Shown here: positions 43,467 through 51,123 of the stretch, piece after piece
Numbering within the stretch: the first letter of the stretch is position 1
How the letters are laid out: each line of letters starts with the position of its first letter
NCBI RefSeq assembly: GCF_042649825.1
Contig: NZ_JBHSAB010000001.1
Coordinates: forward strand, 248,001-312,000
Length of the DNA stretch: 64,000 nucleotides
Direction: 5' to 3'
Source of the DNA: Legionella_C dresdenensis
GTDB taxonomy: Bacteria; Pseudomonadota; Gammaproteobacteria; Legionellales; Legionellaceae
Translations under genes and position numbers: made by a program
The notes under the pieces: generated by a model
The model's database searches: none
Told to the model about the DNA's origin: nothing
The model's input: only the letters and a program-made list of their open reading frames with translations

Positions 43467-43481
43467 AAACAGGATTTACCT

Positions 43482-44861
43482 ATGCAGACAAATTTACGTT
43501 CACTATTCAGCGGCGCTCTATTAGCCTTATGCTCTGTGTCATTCGCAGCTGAGACGCCGCAAGCCCAGCCTACCCTGGCCCCTATTCTGAAACAAGCCAT
43601 GCCTGCTATTGTTAATATTGCAGTCCAGGGCGTTATCCAGGCTCCTGCTATTGCTCCGCAATCAGAAGAGGATGAAGGAGAAGAAGCGCAGGATCACTCG
43701 CAACTTGTTCCTGAGAAACCTCGCAAATTTCAAAGCATCGGCTCAGGTGTTATTATCGACCCCAAAAATGGCATTGTTATTACTAATGATCATGTCATCC
43801 GAAATGCAACATCCATTACTGTGACTCTCAATGATGGCCGACGGTTAAAAGCCAAAATGATCGGCAGCGACAGTGAAACTGACCTGGCAGTCTTGAAAGT
43901 CGAAGCCAAAAATCTGAAAAGTCTGCCTATTGGCGATTCTGATAAAGCAGAAGTCGGTGATTTTGTTGTGGCAATTGGTAACCCGTTTGGTCTGAACAGC
44001 TTTGGTAACAGCCAATCTGCTACCTTCGGAATTATCAGTGCCATGCAACGCAGCGATTTAAATATCGAAGGCGTAGAAAACTTCATCCAGACTGATGCCG
44101 CGATTAATCCCGGCAACTCAGGCGGCGCTCTGGTTAATACCAAGGGCGAACTGATTGGAATTAACACTGCCATCATTTCCCCTTATGGCGGAAATGTGGG
44201 TATCGGCTTTGCTATTCCTATTAATATGGCTAAAGAAGTTGTCGTACAATTAATTAAATATGGCTCTATTCACCGCGGCCTGATGGGAATCTATGTTCAA
44301 CACCTCACCCCTGAACTTGCTCAGGCCATGGGTTACAATGAGAACACACAAGGCGCATTAGTTTCACAGGTTAATGAAAACTCCCCGGCAGAACGCGCTG
44401 GTCTGAAACCTGGCGATATTATTACCCAGATTAACAATACTAAAATTACCCAGGCAACGCAGGTAAAAACAACTATTGGCCTGTTACGCGCCGGCAGCGA
44501 TGTCAAACTTGTTGCCCTTCGGGATGGTAAAACCCTGACATTAAATTCGGTAGTTACTGATCTTAAAAAACACGAGCAGCAATTACAGGCGCTTAACCCC
44601 TTCCTTTACGGTCTGGCATTGAAAAATTTCGAGCAAGATTCGCCGCTCCATGGCCATATCACTGGCGTACAAGTAGTCGGCGCTTCTGAAAACAGCGCAG
44701 GCTGGAGAGCCGGTTTACGTCCGGGCGATGTGATTATCAGCGCGAATAAACAATCTACCTCCAATGTGAAATCATTGCAGACAATCGCGCAGCAGAAAAA
44801 ACCTCAGCTTTTACTGCAGGTTCTGCGAGGAACTGGTGCACTGTATATATTGGTGATCTAG
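43482..44861 (+). CDS. degQ: Periplasmic serine protease HtrA/DegQ family
   Basis: Envelope protease and chaperone of 459 residues. A signal peptide (ending SFAAETP, about residue 23) is followed by the trypsin-like domain with catalytic His in TNDHVIRN, Asp in SETDLAVLKV and Ser in INPGNSGGAL. Two PDZ domains follow: one around residues 270-360 with NSPAERAGLKPGDII, and one at the end with SAGWRAGLRPGDVI. AGGATTTACC precedes the ATG. The long acidic insert (EEDEGEEAQDH) before the protease domain corresponds to the LA loop. Whether it should be called DegP or DegQ is not settled; envelope-stress control through CpxR is plausible. Confidence 0.93.
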   Translation: MQTNLRSLFSGALLALCSVSFAAETPQAQPTLAPILKQAMPAIVNIAVQGVIQAPAIAPQSEEDEGEEAQDHSQLVPEKPRKFQSIGSGVIIDPKNGIVITNDHVIRNATSITVTLNDGRRLKAKMIGSDSETDLAVLKVEAKNLKSLPIGDSDKAEVGDFVVAIGNPFGLNSFGNSQSATFGIISAMQRSDLNIEGVENFIQTDAAINPGNSGGALVNTKGELIGINTAIISPYGGNVGIGFAIPINMAKEVVVQLIKYGSIHRGLMGIYVQHLTPELAQAMGYNENTQGALVSQVNENSPAERAGLKPGDIITQINNTKITQATQVKTTIGLLRAGSDVKLVALRDGKTLTLNSVVTDLKKHEQQLQALNPFLYGLALKNFEQDSPLHGHITGVQVVGASENSAGWRAGLRPGDVIISANKQSTSNVKSLQTIAQQKKPQLLLQVLRGTGALYILVI

Positions 44862-44871
44862 GATGAATGAA

Positions 44872-44991
44872 TGTTGGGTCTAACGACCCATATCCGTTCG
44901 GCCTGAGGAAAATGCGAAGCATTTGTCTCGAAGGCTTGGCACCGTGCCACAGGCTTCGAGACAGCGCTAAAGCGCTTCCTCAGCCCGAACG
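44872..44991. repeat. 100-bp cloverleaf-like element, copy 2, with adjoining hairpin
   Basis: 44892-44991 matches 17194-17293 at 97 of 100 positions. The central arm here closes with TGGCACCGTGCCA, a better stem than in copy 1. Just before it, TGTTGGGTCTAACGACCCA (44872-44890) is a GGTTGGGT-family hairpin. Together they fill the gap between the convergent degQ and mscS genes. Confidence 0.9.
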
Positions 44992-45020
44992 GTTTTTTGA
45001 AACGGGTACATTAATTCCTT

Positions 45021-46211
45021 TTAAACATTAACCATCTTCTGCCGAACACTTGGCAAACATTCCGGATAATTTTTCACTATAAAATTAACCAGCTTTTCAC
45101 GTACTTCACAACGGAGATCCCAAGCTACTGAAGGACTTTTGGCGCTGCATAAAATACGTAACTCCATGACTTCCGCTTTTAAATCGCTAACCTGAATTGT
45201 GCTTACGTTCCCATCCCATAATTGAGTATTTTGTAATATATTTTTAAATTCATTACGAAGTTCATTAACTGGTAACGTGTAATCTGCATAAAGATAAACC
45301 ACCCCAATCAGATTAGAAGATTGCTCACGGCTCCAGTTTTGAAACGATTTTTCCAGAAAGTAATTTGTGGGCAATACCAGGCGGCGCCAATCCCAAAGCT
45401 TGACAATAACATGGCGAAAATTGATTTCCTCTACGGTACCGAATTCATTTTCTACTACCACAGCATCACCAATTTTAATTGGCTGGGTCAAAGCAATTTC
45501 AAGGCCGGAAAACAAGCTGGTTAATGAGCGTTGCGCAGTAAAAGTCAGTAGTAAACCGATAACACCTGCTGTAGTTAATACGCTAGCGCCCAGCGCACGG
45601 ACATTATCAAATAACATCAGGATGGCGCCCAAAGTCAAAATCACAAGCAGCGCATAAGCAATACGTTTTAAAATCAGTATTTGGGTATACATTTTCCGGG
45701 CTGTCAGCTCGCCCGCTGTTTTGGCTGTGTAGTAGTGCAAAATCAACTGCTCGGCAATATTAATCAACTTAAACAAAATCCAGGATATTGCACTGATAAT
45801 TAAGATCCCACTGGCTTTCTCCAATAAAAATGACAGTTCTTCCGGGAGTCCGAGATAAGGTAAAACTGCGTTAATAATAATTAACAGTAAAACGGTTTTA
45901 ATAACAGTCGAAATGAATGGTAAAATAATATTTGTGATCTCATGATGACTGAAATAAGAAGTGCGCATTAAATAATTAGTGGATTTATTGATTATACGAA
46001 TAAACAGCCAGTAAATACTCAACGCAAATCCAAACCATGATACAAAATTAACCAGCAAATTTAGCCTCGGTTTATTTTCAAAATGGTAAAGATAAATAAG
46101 ATAATTATTATAAAAATAATTTGCTGAAATTATTATTAATAACCCCATTAATGGCGGTAAAATTAATTTTATAGCCTGATTATTTAATGCCGGACTTGTT
46201 TTAAACACCAT
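45021..46211 (-). CDS. MscS-type mechanosensitive channel
   Basis: A 396-residue small-conductance channel-like protein. Several hydrophobic helices (about residues 15-35, 50-70, 90-120, 130-155, 180-210) precede the conserved pore and beta domain: ALGASVLTTAGVIGLLLTFTAQRSLTSLFSGLEIALTQP and GDAVVVENEFGTVEEINFRHVIVKLWDWRRLVLPTNYFL. The C-terminal alpha/beta cage is present. AGAGGTACAATT precedes the ATG. It protects against hypo-osmotic shock or modulates ion flux. Confidence 0.92.
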   Translation of the reverse strand: MVFKTSPALNNQAIKLILPPLMGLLIIISANYFYNNYLIYLYHFENKPRLNLLVNFVSWFGFALSIYWLFIRIINKSTNYLMRTSYFSHHEITNIILPFISTVIKTVLLLIIINAVLPYLGLPEELSFLLEKASGILIISAISWILFKLINIAEQLILHYYTAKTAGELTARKMYTQILILKRIAYALLVILTLGAILMLFDNVRALGASVLTTAGVIGLLLTFTAQRSLTSLFSGLEIALTQPIKIGDAVVVENEFGTVEEINFRHVIVKLWDWRRLVLPTNYFLEKSFQNWSREQSSNLIGVVYLYADYTLPVNELRNEFKNILQNTQLWDGNVSTIQVSDLKAEVMELRILCSAKSPSVAWDLRCEVREKLVNFIVKNYPECLPSVRQKMVNV

Positions 46212-46300
46212 AATTGTACCTCTTTGATGATAATAAGAGCATCAATTATAGTGAAATAATGAGACATCCATTGTCAATAATATTGTGACAAATAGTTTTA

Positions 46301-46340
46301 TTAAAGGAGTGTTGGGCTTCACAGCCAACACTCCTTTTAA
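46301..46340. terminator. Hairpin terminator after the 3-hydroxyisobutyryl-CoA hydrolase gene
   Basis: On the minus strand GGAGTGTTGG...CCAACACTCC is followed by TTTAATAAAA, a good intrinsic-terminator form, and it overlaps the stop codon of the gene. It is a GGTTGGGC-family hairpin with an extended stem. Confidence 0.7.
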
Positions 46341-47380
46341 AACGATAATTCCACAGGTACCGCATCAAAATAGCATTTAATCATCGTTTCACTGATGTCT
46401 TCCAATCTCTTAGGCTGCCAGCGCGGTGATTTGTCTTTGTCTACCAGCAAGGCGCGTATCCCTTCATAAAAATCATGTCCAGCCATAAAATGGTTAACCA
46501 GACGATAATCCATGATCAGACACTCAGCCAGCGAGAGTTTTTTTGCCCGCTGAAGCTGTTCGCAGGTCACTGCCATACTGAGCGGCGACTTTTGCTGTAT
46601 GGTCCGGCTTATGTTAATTGCCCATTCATCCTTACTGGCAGCCAGCTTCTCCGCAATCGTCCTGGCGTTGCTTTCAGAAAAATAATGATTAATATTATCC
46701 ATTGCATTCAATATCGGCGCCTGTTGTGCCGGTTGAGAAAACTGATTCAAAAATTCGCTGACGCGCTTATGGGCATCACTGGTTAAATCCAGTGCGACCA
46801 GACCAGTAACTACCTCAGCCAGGCTTTCTGAATCAATGCAATGTCTGACCAACCCAAGGGCTAATGCATCCTGATTATTTAATCGATTTCCGGTCAACCC
46901 GAGATAATTCCCGCTTGCGCCAGGGCAGCGAACCAAGTGATAACTCGCGCCAATATCAGGAAACAGACCGATCCCCGTTTCAGGCATGGCAAAAACAAAG
47001 TTCTGCGTTGCAACCGGATGCGAACCATGGAGAGAGATTCCAACCCCTCCCCCCATAGTAATGCCGTCCATTAAAGCAATATAAGGCTTGTTATAATGAT
47101 GAATACAAAGATTCAAACGGTACTCATGCCAGAAAAATTGCAACTGTTGCGGATCTTTTGCCTGTCCAGCATCGTATATTCGCCGGACATCGCCGCCGGC
47201 ACAAAAAGCCTTGCCAGGCTCAGCCTGAATAATTACTGCATGAACAGTTGAGTCATCCTGCCATTGCAGCAATTGCGCCTGCATGGCCTGAATCATTGCA
47301 AGCGTCAATGCGTTCAAAGCCTGTGGACGCGCCAGCGTAATGATTCCCAGATGATGTCTTCGTTCAAAAACTATATCCAT
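46337..47380 (-). CDS. Enoyl-CoA hydratase/isomerase family, probable 3-hydroxyisobutyryl-CoA hydrolase
   Basis: A crotonase-fold enzyme of about 347 residues, which is longer than hydratases and typical of 3-hydroxyisobutyryl-CoA hydrolases of valine breakdown. Motifs: KAFCAGGDVRRIY, MDGITMGGGVGISLHGSHPV and FAMPETGIGLFPDIGASYHL, the last carrying the acidic residues used in hydrolysis. The C-terminal region EGIRALLVDKDKSPRW also fits. ATG 47380 is preceded by GGAGCCTGATTG and chosen over a TTG one codon earlier. It follows the hydratase gene directly. Confidence 0.88.
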   Translation of the reverse strand: MDIVFERRHHLGIITLARPQALNALTLAMIQAMQAQLLQWQDDSTVHAVIIQAEPGKAFCAGGDVRRIYDAGQAKDPQQLQFFWHEYRLNLCIHHYNKPYIALMDGITMGGGVGISLHGSHPVATQNFVFAMPETGIGLFPDIGASYHLVRCPGASGNYLGLTGNRLNNQDALALGLVRHCIDSESLAEVVTGLVALDLTSDAHKRVSEFLNQFSQPAQQAPILNAMDNINHYFSESNARTIAEKLAASKDEWAINISRTIQQKSPLSMAVTCEQLQRAKKLSLAECLIMDYRLVNHFMAGHDFYEGIRALLVDKDKSPRWQPKRLEDISETMIKCYFDAVPVELSF

Positions 47381-47383
47381 CAA

Positions 47384-48160
47384 TCAGGCTCCTTTAAATT
47401 GCGCTTTACGCTTATTTAAAAAAGCGTCTACCCCTTCATTTTTGTCAGCGGTAGCGCAGGCCATTGAAAAATGAACCGCTTCCAGATGCAAGGCATCAGG
47501 CAACGTCAGATCGTAACCGCGATCTATCACTTCCATGGTGCTGGCAATCGCAATGGGCGCCATATCAAGAATTGTTTGTAAAATATTTTCTCCCTGCTCG
47601 ATTAAAGCCTCGGGTTCGAACACTTGCGTGACTAATCCCCAATTTAAAGCGGTTTCAGCGTTAATGAAACGTCCGGTCAGGCATAGATCAAGCGCCCTTC
47701 CCTTACCAACAAGCCTTGCGAGCCGCTGTGTGCCGCCATAACCGGGAAGTACGCCCAGTTTTACCTCTGGTTGACCAAACTGTGCTGTTGTTGCAGCAAT
47801 CCGAATCGTTGCCGCCATTGCCAATTCACAACCGCCGCCAAAAGCAAAACCATTAATCGCAGCCAGCGATGGTTTGCCTAATGTTTCCAGTTTACGGAAA
47901 ATCCCCTGGCCCTGACGAGCAAACTCATAGCCAGTCTGGGCATTGCATTCCGCCAGGCGTGAGATATCAGCGCCGGCACAAAATGCTTTACCCGCACCTG
48001 TTAAGAGAATTGCCTTGATTTTGTTATCGCTAGCCGCCTGGGTAAAAATTTGATCCAGGCCATTTAATACATCATTGTTCAGTGCATTTAATTTATCTGG
48101 CCGACTTAAAGTAACCCGTAAAATTCCCAGGCTGTTAAGATCTTGTTCTATTACACTCAT
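47384..48160 (-). CDS. Enoyl-CoA hydratase
   Basis: Crotonase-fold hydratase of 258 residues that adds water to enoyl-CoA thioesters. Oxyanion-hole motifs GKAFCAGADISRLAE and ALAAINGFAFGGGCELAMA are present, and GQPEVKLGVLPGYGGTQRLARLVG carries the catalytic Glu pair region. The AGGAG before the ATG is strong. Between an acyl-CoA dehydrogenase and the hydrolase it would hydrate methacrylyl-CoA in valine degradation, although specificity is inferred from context. Confidence 0.9.
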   Translation of the reverse strand: MSVIEQDLNSLGILRVTLSRPDKLNALNNDVLNGLDQIFTQAASDNKIKAILLTGAGKAFCAGADISRLAECNAQTGYEFARQGQGIFRKLETLGKPSLAAINGFAFGGGCELAMAATIRIAATTAQFGQPEVKLGVLPGYGGTQRLARLVGKGRALDLCLTGRFINAETALNWGLVTQVFEPEALIEQGENILQTILDMAPIAIASTMEVIDRGYDLTLPDALHLEAVHFSMACATADKNEGVDAFLNKRKAQFKGA

Positions 48161-48173
48161 TCTTTTGCTCCTG

Positions 48174-49328
48174 CTAGTCGATTAAATATTCACTGTCCAA
48201 TGCGGTTTTAGCGATAATTTCACGCATAATCTCATTTGTGCCTTCCAGAATCTGATGGACCCTGAGATCACGAAACAAACGTTCAATCTGGTAATCATGC
48301 AGATAACCATAACCGCCATGCAACTGCATTGCTTTATCGCTGATTTTGAATGCAGTATCAGTAGCCAGGCGTTTTGCCATGGCGCAGTACATAGGCGCTT
48401 TGCTATCATTTTTATCCAATGCATCGGCAGCGCGGTACACCATTAAACGGGCTGCTTCGAATTCGGTTAGCATATCTGCAAAATAAAAACGCAAAGCCTG
48501 CATTTGCGTCAGCGGCTTGCCGAATTGTTCTCGTTCACGCATGTAGTTGCTGGTCAGGCGTAAACAGGCCAGCGCTCCGCCTAATGAACAAGAGGCAATA
48601 TTAACTCGTCCGCCGTTTAATGCGGTTAACGCAATTTTAAAACCAGTTCCCTCATCACCGACTCGATTGCTGACTGGAACCCGGCAATTTTCAAAAAACA
48701 GCATTGCCGTAGGCTGGCTGCGCCATCCCATTTTCTTTTCCAATTTCCCAAAACTGAGTCCAGGGGTGTTTTTTTCAACCAATAGGCAGGAAATACCATG
48801 ATGAGTCTCATCGCCAGTTCTTACCATACATAAATAAGCATCGCTTACCGGTGCGCCAGAAATAAAAGCTTTGGTACCATTGATGACATAATGATCACCG
48901 TCCACGACCGCCCGGGTTTTTAACGCAGCGGCATCTGATCCTGACCAAGGTTCAGTCAGACAGTAACTTGCAAGCGCCTGCATTGAAGTCAGGCGCGGCC
49001 CCCATGCCGCTCGCAAGCCCTCATCAGCGAAGCGGTCAATCAGTGTGGCCACCATGTTATGAATTGAAAGATAAGCGCTGGTTGTAATACAGCCTGTGGA
49101 CAGTTGCTCAAAAATCAGGGCTGCATCTAATCGTGACAAGCCGGCACCGCCAATATCCTCGGCAGCCACTATCCCTGCCATACCTAATTGCGCAGCTTCC
49201 TTAAGCGTCTCAACAGGAAAATGGCTCTGTTCATCCCATTTTTCCGCATTCGGCGCTAATCTGTTACGGGCGAATTCAGCGGCCATTTCCTGGAAAGCCA
49301 AATGTTCCTCATTTATTTTAAAATCCAT
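48174..49328 (-). CDS. Acyl-CoA dehydrogenase (probably isobutyryl-CoA type)
   Basis: FAD-dependent dehydrogenase of 384 residues. Typical segments: YCLTEPWSGSDAAALKTRA, the substrate/FAD loop AFISGAPVSDAYLCMVRTG, and the C-terminal QLHGGYGYLHDYQIERLFRD with ILEGTNEIMREII. The catalytic Glu would be in this last region. ATG 49328 follows AAGGAAAGAATT. With the next two genes it makes the first three steps after branched-chain acyl-CoA formation in valine catabolism; mmsA/mmsB are not in the window. Confidence 0.9.
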   Translation of the reverse strand: MDFKINEEHLAFQEMAAEFARNRLAPNAEKWDEQSHFPVETLKEAAQLGMAGIVAAEDIGGAGLSRLDAALIFEQLSTGCITTSAYLSIHNMVATLIDRFADEGLRAAWGPRLTSMQALASYCLTEPWSGSDAAALKTRAVVDGDHYVINGTKAFISGAPVSDAYLCMVRTGDETHHGISCLLVEKNTPGLSFGKLEKKMGWRSQPTAMLFFENCRVPVSNRVGDEGTGFKIALTALNGGRVNIASCSLGGALACLRLTSNYMREREQFGKPLTQMQALRFYFADMLTEFEAARLMVYRAADALDKNDSKAPMYCAMAKRLATDTAFKISDKAMQLHGGYGYLHDYQIERLFRDLRVHQILEGTNEIMREIIAKTALDSEYLID

Positions 49329-49418
49329 AATTCTTTCCTTAGCGTCTTGCCATTGAAAATATATTATTGCCAATTTTTAGCGTTCATGAAATACAAAAAG
49401 CAAAAAACTCATGGAAAC
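49327..49418. repeat. 92-bp direct repeat, copy 1 (left of LRR gene)
   Basis: Runs from the dehydrogenase start through TTCTTTCCTTAGCGTCTTGC to CATGGAAAC, a relic of the recQ start. It matches 51032-51123 with a few substitutions and two compensating single-base indels. The copies flank the LRR gene. Confidence 0.9.
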
Positions 49419-49435
49419 GGCACTGAACACACTAT

Positions 49436-50932
49436 TTATTGAATCATGCAAACCGGCAGGATTGCATCTTCCACGACCGGCAGCTGCTTAACCTTAATTT
49501 GCCAGTGTTCTGCTAGCTCGCTTTTGATTCTATTAATTTCTCTTTCCCCAAAGCCATGGGTTATAAAATATGCTTTTCTCAAAAGTTCCTTAATAATGTA
49601 TTGCTCACGCTCGTTAAGATCATGGTTTGATGCATGGTAATTTAGAATGGCGCCAACAATGTCGCGGATAGACTTGGCACCGGCAATCGCCGACCTTAAG
49701 TCTTGCGTTGATTGCTGTAAGGGGAACGTACTGGTTTTATAAGAAAATATACAATCATAGCCCCCTTTTAAATAGATGTAATTAAAAGCCATGGCCATTT
49801 CACTTTTAAAATTTTTCAAGTGAACCGCAACGCGTGTTAGCGTAGCTTGATGTATTCGTTCGCGCTGGTTATCATGCAGCTGCTCAGGCTCATCTAATTT
49901 AATAGAGACATAGCCAAGATAAGTTTCACTTCGGATTTTTAATTCCCATAAAACTGCATCATACAGAGACATAAATCGATTCTTATACTCTCCAAACGGA
50001 AGAGGAATAGCGTTATAAAAGCGCCAGGCCTCTGTTGCCAGAACATCAGAAAAATAGTTACATTTCAGCAGCATCACTAACAAATGACCTTCTGAAGTGC
50101 GGGATGCTACTAAGCAATCGCATAGAACCGCGTTTTGATCCGGCATTACACGAAACACCGCTTTTAAATCCGGTACATTTGGGTAGGATTTGTTTACAGC
50201 ATCTCTTACACAAGCGGTAAGCCCATCCACCCAATCTTTGGAGGAACCGCGTTTAAATAAATATTGTTCAGAATCTGTTAATTGCAGGCGTGGCGTTAAA
50301 CAGTAAATCATTACCTTTGAGCCTTTATCGATTATTAAGCTGTTCACTGTTGTTTTTAACGAAGTAAAGGCAGTATAAAACCCTGCACCAATATCAAAAT
50401 TATTCCCAGCCAAATCAAGTATTTCTAATACAGGCTGTTTTAAACCGGCTAATAAGTCGCTGAACTGCGAGGGGGTAAGCTTTTCCAGTTGATTATTAGC
50501 CAATGACAGTTTACGGATGTCAGGGTGTAAAGAGGGAATGGCATTGATAAAATCCGGTTCCTCGCCAAGCTGGTTATGTGCCAGATCAACATCAGTTACC
50601 CACTCAGGCACAGCTCCAAACACCTGAACTATTGCCTCTGGGGGGTTAAATTTACAGTTATTGATAATTAAAGATTTAATACGTTTATGCAAGCTCGGTA
50701 AACCAGTAATTAAATTTCTGGTTTCGTCCGGGTTTAAATCATAACCATCAAGTATGAGCGCTGTGATCCGATGAGGTATGTTTTCAACCAGTTCTTTAAA
50801 CGATACTTGCGGATGGGAAAAAACATCGCCAGTTAAATTCAGGGAGTTCGCTGGTGTTTTCAGGGAACGAAGATGCTCAAGAATAACTTCTTTACTCCAT
50901 AACCCGTTAACAATAAATTGTCCGTTTGACAT
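49436..50932 (-). CDS. Leucine-rich-repeat protein, probable effector
   Basis: A 498-residue protein without signal peptide. Residues 25-210 hold LRR units: NSLNLTGDVF, ITALILDGYDLNPDE, IKSLIINNCKFNPPE, VTDVDLAHNQLGEEP, IRKLSLANNQLEKLT, LEILDLAGNNFDIG. They are similar to the LRRs of Legionella effectors. The remaining 290 residues form an unrecognised domain (YFSDVLATEAWRFYNAIPLP, LNEREQYIIKELLRKAYFIT) with no motif I can name. AGGAATATTA precedes the start. The gene lies between two copies of the acd-recQ intergenic DNA, a clear sign of insertion. Confidence 0.75.
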   Translation of the reverse strand: MSNGQFIVNGLWSKEVILEHLRSLKTPANSLNLTGDVFSHPQVSFKELVENIPHRITALILDGYDLNPDETRNLITGLPSLHKRIKSLIINNCKFNPPEAIVQVFGAVPEWVTDVDLAHNQLGEEPDFINAIPSLHPDIRKLSLANNQLEKLTPSQFSDLLAGLKQPVLEILDLAGNNFDIGAGFYTAFTSLKTTVNSLIIDKGSKVMIYCLTPRLQLTDSEQYLFKRGSSKDWVDGLTACVRDAVNKSYPNVPDLKAVFRVMPDQNAVLCDCLVASRTSEGHLLVMLLKCNYFSDVLATEAWRFYNAIPLPFGEYKNRFMSLYDAVLWELKIRSETYLGYVSIKLDEPEQLHDNQRERIHQATLTRVAVHLKNFKSEMAMAFNYIYLKGGYDCIFSYKTSTFPLQQSTQDLRSAIAGAKSIRDIVGAILNYHASNHDLNEREQYIIKELLRKAYFITHGFGEREINRIKSELAEHWQIKVKQLPVVEDAILPVCMIQ

Positions 50933-51031
50933 TAATATTCCTTTGTTATTATATCACGGGCTATTATTATAGATAATGACATTTATATCAACATATTAAG
51001 CAGATGATAGCCAATTACCCAGGCAGAATTT

Positions 51032-51123
51032 ATAATTCTTTCCTTAGCGTCTTGCCGATGAAAATGATATTATTGCCAATTTTTAGCGTTCGTGAAATAC
51101 AAAAAGAAAAAACACATGGAAAC
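51032..51123. repeat. 92-bp direct repeat, copy 2 (upstream of recQ)
   Basis: Second copy of the sequence at 49327-49418. It holds the recQ leader and start codon. In this copy the remnant of the dehydrogenase start is broken off at TATAATTCTTT. Confidence 0.9.

Noticed and set aside
51092..51115. Earlier GTG start for recQ
   Set aside because: The duplicated copy of this region at 49387-49410 differs by an indel that breaks the frame, and no ribosome-binding site supports it.
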